A DNA stretch of 64,000 nucleotides from Alkalicoccobacillus porphyridii (lineage in GTDB: Bacteria; Bacillota; Bacilli; Bacillales; Bacillaceae_D), in NCBI RefSeq assembly GCF_007293315.1, contig NZ_VLXZ01000008.1, positions 1 to 64,000 on the forward strand. Direction: 5' to 3'. The first letter of the stretch is position 1. Each line of letters begins with the position of its first letter. Under the pieces are notes generated by a model that was not told the DNA's origin, did no database searches, and worked only from the letters and a program-made list of their open reading frames with translations. Both the position numbers and the translations under genes were made by a program. This document shows positions 52,509 through 62,298 of this stretch, in pieces.

Positions 52509-52889
52509 ATGGGATTATTAATTAGTGAAGTTGCGAGACTTACAGGCCTGTCTCCCCATACGCTGCGCTTCTATGAAAAAGAAGGTCTTGTTCCTGGTGT
52601 TAGTAGAAATTCTAACGGTATCCGAACCTATGAAGATTTTCATCTGGAATGGTTAGGCTTTATGGTATGTTTACGTGCAACAAATATGCCATTGGCTGAA
52701 ATAAAAAAATATGCGGAATTAATAAATGATGGCAAAGCATCCATTGCTGAAAGAAAAGAAATGATGCTTACACATAAGAAGAAAGTAGAAGAGCAGCTTA
52801 AAGAAACCTATCAATATCTTGAAAAAATAAATTATAAATTAGCATTTTATGATATTCATGAAAAAGGACTAGAAATACTACCAAAGTAA
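52509..52889 (+). CDS. MerR-family transcriptional regulator
   Basis: 126 residues. The winged HTH is ISEVARLTGLSPHTLRFYEK then EGLVPGVSRNSNGIRTYEDF, followed by a coiled-coil dimerisation helix with THKKKVEEQLKETYQYLEKI. There is no cysteine effector site, so it belongs to the small-molecule or redox-type group. It is tail-to-tail with an aldo-keto reductase, which it may control. Confidence 0.9.
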   Translation: MGLLISEVARLTGLSPHTLRFYEKEGLVPGVSRNSNGIRTYEDFHLEWLGFMVCLRATNMPLAEIKKYAELINDGKASIAERKEMMLTHKKKVEEQLKETYQYLEKINYKLAFYDIHEKGLEILPK

Positions 52890-52890
52890 A

Positions 52891-52920
52891 AGGGTACTAC
52901 TTTATAAAGCGTAGTACCCT
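52891..52920. terminator. Bidirectional terminator between merR and aldo-keto reductase
   Basis: AGGGTACTAC (52891-52900) pairs perfectly with GTAGTACCCT (52911-52920). Confidence 0.85.
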
Positions 52921-52925
52921 AATTG

Positions 52926-53906
52926 TTATAGGTTAAGATTTTTCATATTTGTCTCGTCATACCGATTTCCATGCACAGTATTAAAAGGGCTAATCGTGTC
53001 TAGACGTTCTAATTCTAGAGGAGTCAGCTCTATGTCTAGAGCCCCGATATTTTCTTCTAAATAATTTTGACGCTTTGTTCCAGGAATCGGCAAGGAACCA
53101 TTAGCAATCGTCCAAGCGATCGCTAATTGAGACGGTGTCACATTCTTTTCGTCTGCCATTTGTTGAATCTCTTTAACGATATCAAGATTCTTTTTGAAGT
53201 TTTCTCCTTGGAATCTTGGCATAAACCTACGTAAATCATCATCACCAAAATCTTTAAACGTAGTTATTTCTCCGGTAATAAAACCTCTACTTAAAGGACT
53301 GTATGCTATATGTGTTATTCCGAGATCGTTGATAACAGGTAAGATAGTCTCCTCAATGTCTCTACTCCATAAAGAGTATTCAGTTTGTAAAGCTGTAATT
53401 GGATGTGTGTTGTGTGCTCGCTTAATTGTTTCAACAGATGCTTCTGATAATCCAAGTGCTTGGACTTTCCCTGACTTCACTAAATCGGACATTGCACCTA
53501 CTGTCTCTTCAATTGGAACATTTGGATCAACCCGATGTTGATAATAAAGGTCAATATAATCTATGTTTAGTCGAAGCAGACTATCGTCAACCGCCTTTTT
53601 TATATAGTCCGTATGGCCAATGATCTTCTCAAAATTTTTCGTATAAGCAAATTTAGTTGCAACAATGGCTTTATCTCGATTCCCTTTCAGAGCTCTTCCC
53701 AGAAGACTTTCGTTGTGTCCATTTCCATAAACATCCGCAGTATCTAACATTGTTACGCCCAAATCTAGAGCTCGATGTATTGTTTTAATTGATTCTTCAT
53801 CATTCACTTGTCCGTAAATCCCAGGTGACATCCCCATTAATCCCAGTCCAATTGAGGATACTTCCAAATCACTGTTTCCAAGCTTTCTTACTTTCATATT
53901 ATCCAC
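52926..53906 (-). CDS. Aldo-keto reductase
   Basis: 326 residues of the AKR barrel. The tetrad residues appear in MLDTADVYGNGHNE (Asp, Tyr), VATKFAY (Lys) and DLYYQHRVDP (His). YSPLSRGFITG and IPGTKRQNYLEEN are the NADPH-binding stretches. It should reduce aldehydes or ketones. A plausible promoter region lies in 53907-54000 on the minus strand. Confidence 0.93.
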   Translation of the reverse strand: MDNMKVRKLGNSDLEVSSIGLGLMGMSPGIYGQVNDEESIKTIHRALDLGVTMLDTADVYGNGHNESLLGRALKGNRDKAIVATKFAYTKNFEKIIGHTDYIKKAVDDSLLRLNIDYIDLYYQHRVDPNVPIEETVGAMSDLVKSGKVQALGLSEASVETIKRAHNTHPITALQTEYSLWSRDIEETILPVINDLGITHIAYSPLSRGFITGEITTFKDFGDDDLRRFMPRFQGENFKKNLDIVKEIQQMADEKNVTPSQLAIAWTIANGSLPIPGTKRQNYLEENIGALDIELTPLELERLDTISPFNTVHGNRYDETNMKNLNL

Positions 53907-54189
53907 TCCTACTTTAAATTTTGTACATTTTTATCATAAGAGTTAGAGCGTTCTTTAAGTCAAGGAAAATATCTAGTGGACATTTTTCGATTAATTAGAG
54001 TGTAAATAGCTAATCTTGATAAAATAATTCTATATTTTGTAATTTTAAAGTTGTTTTCGATTAGAGTAACTTTAATAGGTTCTTTGTTTAATCAGGTAAT
54101 AAGGATTAGCTTTTCTATGAATGCAATATATTTCACTGTAAAGTATACTAAAAACAATCATATGTTTAGGATGATTAGGAGGTATCTAA

Positions 54190-54711
54190 TTGAACATTGA
54201 ATTAGTTACAGAAGAGACAAGAGATTGTTTGAAATTACCTAACGAAAAATTTCAGATATTTGGTGAATTAGTGGTTACGAAGGCAAATGAAAAGTGGGAG
54301 TATACTGAAAGATATTTCGAGAAATCGAAGGAAAAGATATTTCCAGAAGAGAACTATATATTTGAGACAATGAATGAAAATGGATTTGCAGTGGCTACAT
54401 TCGATCAAGATCAATGTGTTGGTTTAGCAGTATTTGAAACGGGATGGAATAAATATTGTTATCTAAGTGACCTTAAAGTTAAGGCCAACTATCGACGTAC
54501 TGGAATATCTAGAAGTATGCTTGATCTCGCAATCACCATAGCGAAGAAAAAGAACTGTAAGGGATTTAGTACTATCGCTCAAGCCTATAATCTTGCTGCA
54601 AACAAATTTTATTTGAAATACGGATTCGAAATTGGTGGTTTAAATACAAGAAATTATGAATTCACATCTGAAAAAGGAAATTCTGATATTTACTATTACC
54701 TTAACTTTTAA
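54190..54711 (+). CDS. GNAT-family N-acetyltransferase
   Basis: 173 residues with the GNAT core YLSDLKVKANYRRTGISRSMLDLAI (acetyl-CoA loop RRTGIS) and FSTIAQAYNLAANKFYLKYGF. TTG start, with AGGAGGT 6 nt upstream. The substrate is unknown; similar genes occur as antibiotic or amino-acid acetylases. Confidence 0.86.
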   Translation: MNIELVTEETRDCLKLPNEKFQIFGELVVTKANEKWEYTERYFEKSKEKIFPEENYIFETMNENGFAVATFDQDQCVGLAVFETGWNKYCYLSDLKVKANYRRTGISRSMLDLAITIAKKKNCKGFSTIAQAYNLAANKFYLKYGFEIGGLNTRNYEFTSEKGNSDIYYYLNF

Positions 54712-54848
54712 TGTGACATAGTATTGTTTGTGTTCGTTGGAATATATTTATTCGAATTCAAATGAACTGCATGAGGGCCGAATGCAGTTAATAGAAAAAC
54801 AAAATGGCAATGTAACAAAACTACACACCTTACACACAAGTTCTGATT

Positions 54849-55547
54849 TTATGTATTATTTTCTCTCTCATCATATAAATCCACATATACATTTCCTCGA
54901 GAATCTAATTGGGCAAGAAATACATCTGTAAAATTGGTAGCCCCTTGTTTTTGTATTTCATTTACTAACCATTCTTCTGTATAACCACGTTCTCCTAGAC
55001 CTTTTTTAAGTAGTTGCCCATCCATAACTAAGATAGTAGGGCCATGCTCCTGTTGAAGAGGAATTCCTGATACATGTGGCGTAACAGGTTGTTGATCGGA
55101 TTTCAACAATATACTAAGCTGTCCATTTGTCTCTAAAACAGCCATTTCTACATCAGAAACTTTAAAAGTACCCTTCTCCCTGAGTAGTAGCATTAGCTCG
55201 TCTACAGATAACATATTTTTTTTCATGTTTTTCTCATGAATTTCACCAGACTCTATTAGTATTGTTGGGCTCCCATCTATTATTTTTGTGAACCACATAG
55301 ACTTTAGGCTCACAAAGGCTAAGATAATGGGGAAAAGACCCCAAATAAGTAAAGCCATCAACCCATTTGCTATTTTTACATTTTGGTCGACTGACATGGT
55401 TGCTGCTATGGACCCAATTGTAATTCCTACACAATAATCGAAAAAAGTGAGCTGCGAGATTTGCTTTTTCCCCATTATCCTTGCCATGATCATCAACAAA
55501 AGAAAAGAGATGATGGATCGAATCAAAATTAAAATAAGTTCAGGCAT
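54849..55547 (-). CDS. DUF421/YetF-family membrane protein
   Basis: 232 residues with three N-terminal membrane spans (about 5-22, 35-55, 62-82), then the conserved cytoplasmic DUF421 domain with PTILIESGEIHEKNMKKNMLSVDELM and VDLYDER at the end. Function is not firmly known. The first codons face the lipoprotein gene on the opposite strand. Confidence 0.9.
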   Translation of the reverse strand: MPELILILIRSIISFLLLMIMARIMGKKQISQLTFFDYCVGITIGSIAATMSVDQNVKIANGLMALLIWGLFPIILAFVSLKSMWFTKIIDGSPTILIESGEIHEKNMKKNMLSVDELMLLLREKGTFKVSDVEMAVLETNGQLSILLKSDQQPVTPHVSGIPLQQEHGPTILVMDGQLLKKGLGERGYTEEWLVNEIQKQGATNFTDVFLAQLDSRGNVYVDLYDERENNT

Positions 55548-55644
55548 GATTTTATCTTCCTTTCATGCTTTTTATTACGGAATCTTTCTCTATTATTGGG
55601 CAATAATATGTATCATATTCATACTGGTGCTAGGAGGACATATT

Positions 55645-55983
55645 TTGCAGAGGTACATAGTGTTAAACATATTATTGTTACTTTTTCTTTCTGGATGTGG
55701 TGATGTAGTTGGTAGCAATCTTTTCTTTAACCAAATGGATCAGCTTGAAGAAGCATTGGATCGATCAGACTGGGATCAAATTGAAAGGCATGCTTATAAA
55801 TTTAATGAGATTTATAAGACTAATAAATGGAAATTACAGCTAATTGGTGATGAAGGCGAATATGAGGGATTAAATGAAAGCATTCAAAAAATGATTGCAG
55901 GAGTAAAGGAAGAGGATATTACAAACGTAAGACTTGAATTGGCAAGTGCAAGATCCCTTATTGCAGATATTTATTCATTGTAG
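55645..55983 (+). CDS. DUF4363-like lipoprotein
   Basis: 112 residues. The TTG start at 55645 follows AGGAGG, and the lipobox LSGC at residues 17-20 marks a lipoprotein. The mature part is helical: EEALDRSDWDQIERHAYKF then WKLQLIGDEGEYEGL, resembling DUF4363. It is divergent from DUF421, and both families are often neighbours, so a joint membrane role is possible. Confidence 0.78.
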   Translation: MQRYIVLNILLLLFLSGCGDVVGSNLFFNQMDQLEEALDRSDWDQIERHAYKFNEIYKTNKWKLQLIGDEGEYEGLNESIQKMIAGVKEEDITNVRLELASARSLIADIYSL

Positions 55984-56070
55984 TTAGGATACCGCCCTGT
56001 ATTGTGGAGAAAAGAAATCCTTGAAGTTGATAACATCAAGGAGTCGGTAGGAGTTATAAATTTGTGAAGT

Positions 56071-56592
56071 CTAAGACTCCATTGCATCTGCCTTTGTTTG
56101 TTGTACGGTTCCGTATGGATGGTGGGGAGGTGCATAAATGGAATATATTTTTAAAGGTAATGGACCAGTATTAATAATATTATGCCACGTGCCAGCAGGA
56201 ACCATGATTGCGCTATCTTCAAATACATTTGCCTGGTAGGTTAAATCATTCGGGTTGTTTGGATCCTCCCCCATTTGAAGTAAACCCTGACCTTGTTCTA
56301 TACGTAGAAATTGATCTGTATCAGGATGAATTTCTAAACCAATGTCGTCACCGATATTAATACTCATTAATGTAACTTGTAGATGTTCCCCTGTCCAAAT
56401 GGCTGTGCGATAGGTGTTGTTATTTTTTGAAGCTTGTGCGATGTTTAGAGTAAAAGGTTCCTTACCATAATCAGTTTTTGGTTGTTGGTACGGCACTGTT
56501 CTATTTGGATATAGCCTTTGATAATTGGGGTAGTATTTAGGCTTATGGTGAAGTAGAGGACGGGGATAGAACGGTATTTGATTATAATACAT
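56071..56592 (-). CDS. Cupin-domain protein
   Basis: 173 residues. A Pro/Tyr-rich N terminus (YPRPLLHHKPKYYPNYQRLY) precedes a single cupin_2 domain with IGLEIHPDTDQFLRIEQGQG and VPAGTWHNIINTGPLPLKIY, which hold metal-ligand residues. ATG 56592 follows AAGGAG; the frame is open upstream without a ribosome site. Similar proteins are found in spore-forming bacilli, role unknown. Confidence 0.85.
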   Translation of the reverse strand: MYYNQIPFYPRPLLHHKPKYYPNYQRLYPNRTVPYQQPKTDYGKEPFTLNIAQASKNNNTYRTAIWTGEHLQVTLMSINIGDDIGLEIHPDTDQFLRIEQGQGLLQMGEDPNNPNDLTYQANVFEDSAIMVPAGTWHNIINTGPLPLKIYSIYAPPHHPYGTVQQTKADAMES

Positions 56593-56853
56593 GATGGCGT
56601 CGCTCCTTCTTATTTTTTTTAGTATATGCGTGTGCCTAATAAGGGTTCTTACATAAATGGAGATGTTAGACAAACTAAAACTACTAAGTCGATTTTTTAC
56701 CTTTCCAACTCCTCTTTATAAATTAAACCACAAAGGGTAAGTGTATAGAAAAAAGGAGCTGTCACATAAGCTCTTTTTTGAGATTATATAACAGCTCCTT
56801 AGCGAAGCAGGTTTTAATTTCCACATATAATTGATCTACTATTTATTGTAATT

Positions 56854-57237
56854 TTAATCAACGTGAGCAACTGCTCTTATTTCAATTAGCTGCTCTGGGT
56901 AGGCTAAATATGTTACGCCAATAGCGCTGCCGGCTGGTCGATGGTCATCCATATATTCCTTGAGTAGACTAATAACTTCCTCCAAATGCTCTTGCGGTTT
57001 TGTTAAAAATATTTCTACATAGGATAGATTAGACTTTGTAGCATTGAGTTCTTCAAGTACACGATCGAGGTTTTCAAACGTTTGATGCGTCTGGGCCTTT
57101 ATGTCGTCTTCCCGATTGAATGTACCCTCCTTATCGTAGGCAAACTGCCCAGAAATATAGATCGTGCCATTCACACTATAGCCTTGAGTAATACCATGAT
57201 CCCAAAGATTATGATTGTAGGTTTTTACGTGATTCAC
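56854..57237 (-). CDS. RidA/YjgF-family protein
   Basis: 127 residues of the YjgF fold with YISGQFAYDKEG, AQTHQTFENLDRVL and RPAGSAIGVTYLAYPEQLIEI. RidA proteins deaminate reactive enamine/imine intermediates; subfamilies differ. It is divergent from an HxlR regulator 106 bp away, which probably controls it. Confidence 0.9.
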   Translation of the reverse strand: MNHVKTYNHNLWDHGITQGYSVNGTIYISGQFAYDKEGTFNREDDIKAQTHQTFENLDRVLEELNATKSNLSYVEIFLTKPQEHLEEVISLLKEYMDDHRPAGSAIGVTYLAYPEQLIEIRAVAHVD

Positions 57238-57343
57238 TTTACATCTCTCCTTTAATTTAAGTTAAGATAAGTGTAATAGTAATAAATACATAAAAAAAGT
57301 ACGCACTTTATTGATAGCTACTATCAGAAAGGATAGTGTCAAT

Positions 57344-57679
57344 ATGAGCATGGCTGATTATAATGAAAAAGGCAATGTACAAGAGACAGCTTTTGGCTAT
57401 ACAATGTCTGTGATTGGTGGGAAATGGAAGCTGCTTATACTGTACCTCTTATCAGAAAAACAACCTGTTCGTTTTAATGAAATGAAAAGACAAATTGGTC
57501 CTATTACTTTTAAGATATTGAGTTCACAGCTTAAAGAGTTGGAAGCAGATGGGATGATAACAAGGAAGGAATATCCACAAGTTCCACCTAAGGTCGAGTA
57601 CAGCCTTACGCCCAAAGCAGAGGACCTATTACCTGTTTTGGAACAACTATGTGAGTGGGGAGATCGCAACCGAGAATAA
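57344..57679 (+). CDS. HxlR-family transcriptional regulator
   Basis: 111 residues with the winged-HTH pattern MSVIGGKWKLLILYLLSEKQ, VRFNEMKRQIGPITFKIL and LTPKAEDLLPVLEQL. ATG 57344 is preferred over TTG 57311 because AAAGGAT is just upstream. No cysteine is in the N-terminal part except none, so redox sensing of the HypR kind is unlikely. Confidence 0.88.
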   Translation: MSMADYNEKGNVQETAFGYTMSVIGGKWKLLILYLLSEKQPVRFNEMKRQIGPITFKILSSQLKELEADGMITRKEYPQVPPKVEYSLTPKAEDLLPVLEQLCEWGDRNRE

Positions 57680-57732
57680 TAGGTTGTTTTATAATAATTA
57701 CACTTGTCCTTATTTACATAGTAGCAACATAG

Positions 57733-57848
57733 ATATTTGAGGGTAATGTAGTCATTTTTTGTTATTAAACTTGTGAAGGTTGAATTCTTCTCAATCGCAT
57801 AATGGGAAAATAAGTTTACCAAGGCTTTTAAAGCTTTGGTATTTTTAA
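57733..57848 (+). mobile_element. Scar S15: class B arm end + decayed tRNA-Leu 3' half + terminator
   Basis: TTTGAGGGTAATGTAGTCATTT aligns with the last part of the class B arm, then AAACTTGTGAAGGTTGAATT and CTCAATCGCAT keep the core with several changes, and the terminator TTACCAAGGCTTTTAAAGC is intact. Confidence 0.78.
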
Positions 57849-57936
57849 TTTTTTTATGAAGGAGATACGCTTTTCTTGAAGAAGTTAAGTTAATGAAAGG
57901 TCAGTTCGAGGTAATAGCCCAAAGGAGGAATTCTAA

Positions 57937-58505
57937 ATGGCTGAATTAATTTATCATATTGCCACTACTGTTGATCTTTTTATTGCTGATAAGGATGGAA
58001 TAGCTGATGATTCAGTATTTTTATACGCTGATGATGGTGGTGATTTTCTTGAAAGTGTACGTCAATATGATGTTGTTCTGATGGGTCGGAAAACATACGA
58101 ATATGGCTTTCAATATGGACTCAATCCAGGCGAGCCTTCAGGAATAGCGCAAGTGGCTAATCCTGAATTAAAACATTATATTTTCTCAAACCAATTAAAG
58201 TTTGATTCAAATGAAAATGTAGAACTTGTTGAGGAGGATGTCGTGACATTCTGCACAAGATTAAAAAGCGATCCTATGCATGAGCAAAAAAAATATGGTT
58301 ATGCGGAGGAGGGGAGCTAGCCGGAAAGCTGTTAGAGCATGAGTTAATTGACACGTTAATTCTTAAGATTAATCCTGTCATGCTTGGTGAAGGGATTCCT
58401 TTGTTTGGATTAAGTAAGCAGAAAATTAATTTGAATTTGAAAGACATCAAGACTTATGAAAGTGGAGTCATTGTACCAACATATCAAATCATTTATAGCA
58501 ACTGA
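57937..58505 (+). pseudogene. Frameshifted DHFR-like (RibD C-terminal) reductase
   Basis: Codons from ATG 57937 encode a RibD_C/dihydrofolate-reductase-like protein (DVVLMGRKTYEYGFQYG). After an A8 run at about 58286-58293 the frame is lost and reads a short tail to a stop at 58318. Adding one A gives IWLCGGGELAGKLLEHELID and a normal C terminus to 58505. The gene is intact except for this homopolymer slip. Confidence 0.85.
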
Positions 58506-58577
58506 TTAAACTAAATTTGATCATTCGAGAGATGTAGGGGCCACAAAATTTAGGTGGAAAAGTGGAGGACTCTAGCA

Positions 58578-59594
58578 ATGAATAACAATGATGAAGTAGT
58601 TTTAGAGCCCGAATTATTATCACTTGTGTTAAGTAGAATGCTTAACAAAACGATAGTCCGAGCAGATTCTCAACTTAAGAAACTGCAAGGTGGAACATTG
58701 GGGAATGTTCAACTTGTAACAGGTAGGGCGGAAACGTCTGAAGGTGAAAATCTTCCTTATAAAATTGTCTGGAAAACACAGAAAAAATTTGAACGCTATG
58801 GGGATCCGGGATCATGGAGAAGAGAATACGACCTGCATACATCGAATTTCAGTAAAATCTTTTCTGAATCGTTGCGTTTGCCAGAGTGTTACCATGCCGA
58901 AATAAATGATGATGAGATTCAATTATGGTTAGAATATATCGATGGCGTATCTGGAGTAGATCTAACCTTGGAGATGTATAAACGAGTATCTGAGGGGTTG
59001 GGGCGATTTCAAGGTAAGCTGTATGCTGAACAACCAGACACCTTAAGGAATCTGACCAATTTAAGTGAAGTTGATTTTGTCAGAAAGAACTATCAGCGAT
59101 ATCGGTCATGGGATGTTTTATTTGATTATATACGTTCGGAGGATTGTGATATTTCGGCGCACCTATGTAACATGCTCATAGACTTTGATAACAATGCGGA
59201 TGAGATATTCAGTAAGATTGAGCAATTACCAGTGGTATTTTGCCACCGGGATTTCTGGATAGAAAATATACTCTATACAGGTAATGCATTCGTGCTTATT
59301 GATTGGGACACCACAGGATGGGGGTACCTAGGAGAAGATCTCGCAAGCTTAATTGCTGATGAAATGGACCTTTCTCATATGATCGAAGCCTACCAAAAAT
59401 GTGTTCCATTGTACTATAAAGGCCTCTCTGAATATGTGGACCTTTCTCATATAAACGACCGTTTTATGTTTGAAATAATTGTGGCGATGTTCGGCTACCG
59501 ACTTTTAGAGTCGTATAAATTCGCTAATTCTCCTGAAGATAAATCATTGTATCTGAATACCTTACAGAAAATATATGAGCTAGGGGAACTGTAA
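58578..59594 (+). CDS. Aminoglycoside phosphotransferase-like kinase
   Basis: 338 residues of the APH/choline-kinase fold. The catalytic loop is VVFCHRDFWIENIL, and the metal-binding motif LIDWDTTGWGYLGEDLASL follows. The N-terminal lobe has the kinase lysine in YKIVWKTQKK. The substrate (aminoglycoside, sugar or amino alcohol) is not determinable. GTGGAGG lies 10 nt before ATG 58578. Confidence 0.88.
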   Translation: MNNNDEVVLEPELLSLVLSRMLNKTIVRADSQLKKLQGGTLGNVQLVTGRAETSEGENLPYKIVWKTQKKFERYGDPGSWRREYDLHTSNFSKIFSESLRLPECYHAEINDDEIQLWLEYIDGVSGVDLTLEMYKRVSEGLGRFQGKLYAEQPDTLRNLTNLSEVDFVRKNYQRYRSWDVLFDYIRSEDCDISAHLCNMLIDFDNNADEIFSKIEQLPVVFCHRDFWIENILYTGNAFVLIDWDTTGWGYLGEDLASLIADEMDLSHMIEAYQKCVPLYYKGLSEYVDLSHINDRFMFEIIVAMFGYRLLESYKFANSPEDKSLYLNTLQKIYELGEL

Positions 59595-59663
59595 GGCTTT
59601 TATGAGAAATAATTTCTTGAAAAAAGAATAATTAACATTAGTTAATTATACCTTGAGTTTTTA

Positions 59664-60644
59664 TCATTCATCATATTCTAAGATATCCCATAAATCAGTA
59701 CTCAAGTATTTTGTACCTGAATCAGGAATGATAATTAAGATGATTTTTCCTTTTAATTCGCTTTTTAATAATTTGAGTGCAGCTGCAGCATTTGCCCCTC
59801 CAGAATACCCTGCAAAGATACACTCCTCAGAGGCCAGTAATCGTGTAGATTCGATGGCTTCTTTGTCACTCACTTTAATAAAATCACTTATGATCTCTTT
59901 ATTCTCATCAATAAATTTTAGTGGTACATGATACCCACCACCTTGGATAATATGAGTACCAGCCGTACTTTCTATAGAGTTATAAAATGCCGCATTTACT
60001 GGCTCAACACCAAAGCATTGGATAGGAGGAAACGCTTTTTTTAAAGCATTGGATACACCAATAAATGACCCTTCTGTCCCCATAAAATCAACGAACGCAT
60101 CAATTTTAGTATCTCCTAATTGTGTAATGATTTCGGGTCCGAGACGAGTCTCACCTGTCGTCACGCTGCCAGGGTTGTTGAATTGATCAATTTTGAATGC
60201 ATTATACTTTCTTGTTAACTCTTTCGTTTTTTCTTCAACAAGCTCTAAATCTTTACCCGTCACTTTTCCCTTTTGGGAATCTGGATGTTGATCAACAAGT
60301 ACTACCTTAGCACCAAAAGCTTGCATCACTTGCGCCCGTTCAATGGAATTTCCTTTAGACATCACAGCAATAAAGGGATATTTTTTTAGATTACACACAA
60401 TGGCAAGCCCAGTACCCATACTACCGCTTGTCAATTCAATAATAGGTTGTCCTTTTTCTAGCAAACCTTTCTCTTCAGCACTTTCGATCATTTCAAGTGC
60501 TATTCGATCTTTTTTACTTAAACCTGGTGAGAAATACTCTAATTTCGCAAATATATTTCCTTCCACATGCTTTGTAAATTGGTTCAGTCTTACTAATGGT
60601 GTTGAACCTATAGAGTTTAGTACACTTTCTGCTATTTGTAGCAT
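59664..60644 (-). CDS. Cysteine-synthase-family PLP enzyme
   Basis: 326 residues of fold type II. The PLP lysine is in SPGLSKKDRIALEMIESAE, and the substrate loop ELTSGSMGTGLAI has SMG where cysteine synthase has NTG. The C-terminal PDSGTKYLST binds the phosphate pocket. It may be a cysteine synthase or a relative making another amino acid. It stands alone and opposite to its neighbours. Confidence 0.88.
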   Translation of the reverse strand: MLQIAESVLNSIGSTPLVRLNQFTKHVEGNIFAKLEYFSPGLSKKDRIALEMIESAEEKGLLEKGQPIIELTSGSMGTGLAIVCNLKKYPFIAVMSKGNSIERAQVMQAFGAKVVLVDQHPDSQKGKVTGKDLELVEEKTKELTRKYNAFKIDQFNNPGSVTTGETRLGPEIITQLGDTKIDAFVDFMGTEGSFIGVSNALKKAFPPIQCFGVEPVNAAFYNSIESTAGTHIIQGGGYHVPLKFIDENKEIISDFIKVSDKEAIESTRLLASEECIFAGYSGGANAAAALKLLKSELKGKIILIIIPDSGTKYLSTDLWDILEYDE

Positions 60645-60922
60645 ATATATTCCTCCTATGTCATCAGTAATATTAACAATAATGATAGTGTTCTAAAGGT
60701 TTATAAACACAATGAACATTCGAGAATGATAAATTAGTTTGGGAGTAAGTAGAAATAAAATTTGATTAAACATTAAACTGTTTTAAATGAGTATTTGGCC
60801 ATAATCATTCCATACGATGTATATAAAATATTAAATATACTCATTTAGGCTTCCAAACTAGCTTCGCTAATAATTTTATGTTTAAGCAAATGACCATTTA
60901 CGTGTTACTCTCTTTGAAAACG

Positions 60923-61330
60923 TTAGAAAGCGATATTAAAATAAATTACGGAGAAAAAAAAGATATAAAGAGAAATCATAATACTGGCAATCAAAAGTAA
61001 AAGATTACCGTTAAATATAAAATGGTCGATCACTATTTTTTGGGGGTTTTTTGGGTTGTAGTACACATCCACCTTACGTCCTACGCGAAATGCCGGTTGA
61101 AGAGAAACTCTTGAAGTAACTTCCAACGTTTGGTTACTGTCCGTAGAAAACTGAATGGTTGGAGCGAATCCTCTTTGGCCGCTCACATGATTGTTTCTAA
61201 TAATCTCACCCTCAGCCCACACCCAACGTTTTTTACGAAGCTTTATAATAATATTTATTAAGGTAAGTATAAGTGCAGGTACCCCAGTAATAATTGAAAA
61301 AGCCATGGCCACCACTTGTGCATCTGACAT
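60923..61330 (-). CDS. DUF3592-domain membrane protein
   Basis: 135 residues: a membrane span (about 9-30), a soluble part with RAEGEI-like WAEGEIIRNNHVS, then YYNPKNPQKIVIDHF and a second span near the C terminus. The YNPxNP motif is typical of DUF3592. GGAGGGGG supports the start. Function unknown. Confidence 0.8.
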   Translation of the reverse strand: MSDAQVVAMAFSIITGVPALILTLINIIIKLRKKRWVWAEGEIIRNNHVSGQRGFAPTIQFSTDSNQTLEVTSRVSLQPAFRVGRKVDVYYNPKNPQKIVIDHFIFNGNLLLLIASIMISLYIFFFSVIYFNIAF

Positions 61331-61533
61331 AATCATTCCCCCTCCTGATGTCATTTATTACTAAGTATAACTCATACACTCATTATTTTTGAGAAAGTCA
61401 TTAATGTTTTCTATCTTGTTTCATATAATTCTTATTATAGTGTTTAGTAATTCTGCAATTGGGAATAGAGATGTGTATAAAAATTAATAAATCAGTTATA
61501 CTGTCTAGTAATAAAATAAGTTTTATCTAGGAG

Positions 61534-61583
61534 GAGCCTGTCACCATGGGATAACTATGCCCATATGGTAACAGGCTCTTTTT
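61534..61583 (+). promoter_or_regulatory. Hairpin element H1 upstream of the relaxase-like gene
   Basis: GAGCCTGT (61534-61541) pairs with ACAGGCTC (61571-61578), and ACCAT-GGG with CCC-ATGGT inside. The loop ATAACTATG is followed by T5. It is a terminator-like hairpin in a leader, and the gene's ribosome site lies after it. The sequence is closely matched by H2. Confidence 0.75.
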
Positions 61584-61600
61584 GTGTAGGGAGGAAAAAA

Positions 61601-62092
61601 ATGAATGTTAATGTACAATGTTTGGCTCTAAAAAGAGCTCATGGCTACCCGCTAACCCATTTAAAAGAACACATTAAATATATAGGACAGCACAATCCCG
61701 ATTCATTTTACAACAAAGACGATGATAACGTCGCTAGAACATCCTTTCTCATATCATTAAATAAACAGCCAACAAAAGGAAATGATTGCGGGTACAAATT
61801 AATTGTTACATTCTCTTCTGAAGTATCGTTTATGAACGAATGCTATGTAAAACAAGTAATCAGATCTAGTATTAAAGAGTTTGAATCTACAGTGAAGTCA
61901 ACAATAGATTGGATAGCAATTAATCATTTTCACAGAAGTAATGAGGAAGCTCATAGTCATATCATTATTAGAGGATATTCTGCTGGGCTGAAGGTTACGT
62001 TGCAATCATATCATTGGAAGGTGTTAGAAAAGTTATTTAAGTCAAATTTTGATAAAGCACGTAAAAGTCATGATCTAAAAATAGGAGTATAA
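61601..62092 (+). CDS. Relaxase-like single-domain protein
   Basis: 163 residues. The order HLKEHIKYIGQ, KLIVTFSSEVSF, STIDWIAINHFHRSNEEAHSH and IIIRGYSAG matches the N-terminal half of VirD2/DUF3363-type relaxases (KYI..., DWVA.dH...PHvHv). The paired-His triad is HSH, with Ser between. No helicase or C-terminal domain is present. The start has AGGGAGGA. Two related hairpins bracket it. I infer a nicking-enzyme relative, perhaps domesticated, not a full mobilisation protein. Confidence 0.65.
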   Translation: MNVNVQCLALKRAHGYPLTHLKEHIKYIGQHNPDSFYNKDDDNVARTSFLISLNKQPTKGNDCGYKLIVTFSSEVSFMNECYVKQVIRSSIKEFESTVKSTIDWIAINHFHRSNEEAHSHIIIRGYSAGLKVTLQSYHWKVLEKLFKSNFDKARKSHDLKIGV

Positions 62093-62141
62093 AACGAACT
62101 TTACAAGACATTCTTATTTATAGAAAGGTGGTGGGGGGGCA

Positions 62142-62234
62142 GTGAAGTATAAAAAATTGGTTGGAGCTTTAATATTAGTTGTCCTCATAGCTGTATTACT
62201 TTTTAACTTAGCGATTTATAATGAAAATTATTAA
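62142..62234 (+). CDS. Tiny single-span membrane peptide
   Basis: 30 residues, MKYKKLVGALILVVLIAVLL then FNLAIYNENY, one hydrophobic helix with a basic N terminus. The GTG start follows GGTGG. It lies between the relaxase-like gene and hairpin H2 and has no known family. Confidence 0.45.
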   Translation: MKYKKLVGALILVVLIAVLLFNLAIYNENY

Positions 62235-62298
62235 AAAATATATGAGTTATAGGGACCTTGAAAACCCTGTTAATATAATAACATACCTTCTGAAGTAA

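Noticed and set aside
54728-54931. 67-codon plus-strand frame after the GNAT gene
   Set aside because: It overlaps the end of the DUF421 gene on the other strand, has no ribosome site and no protein-like pattern.
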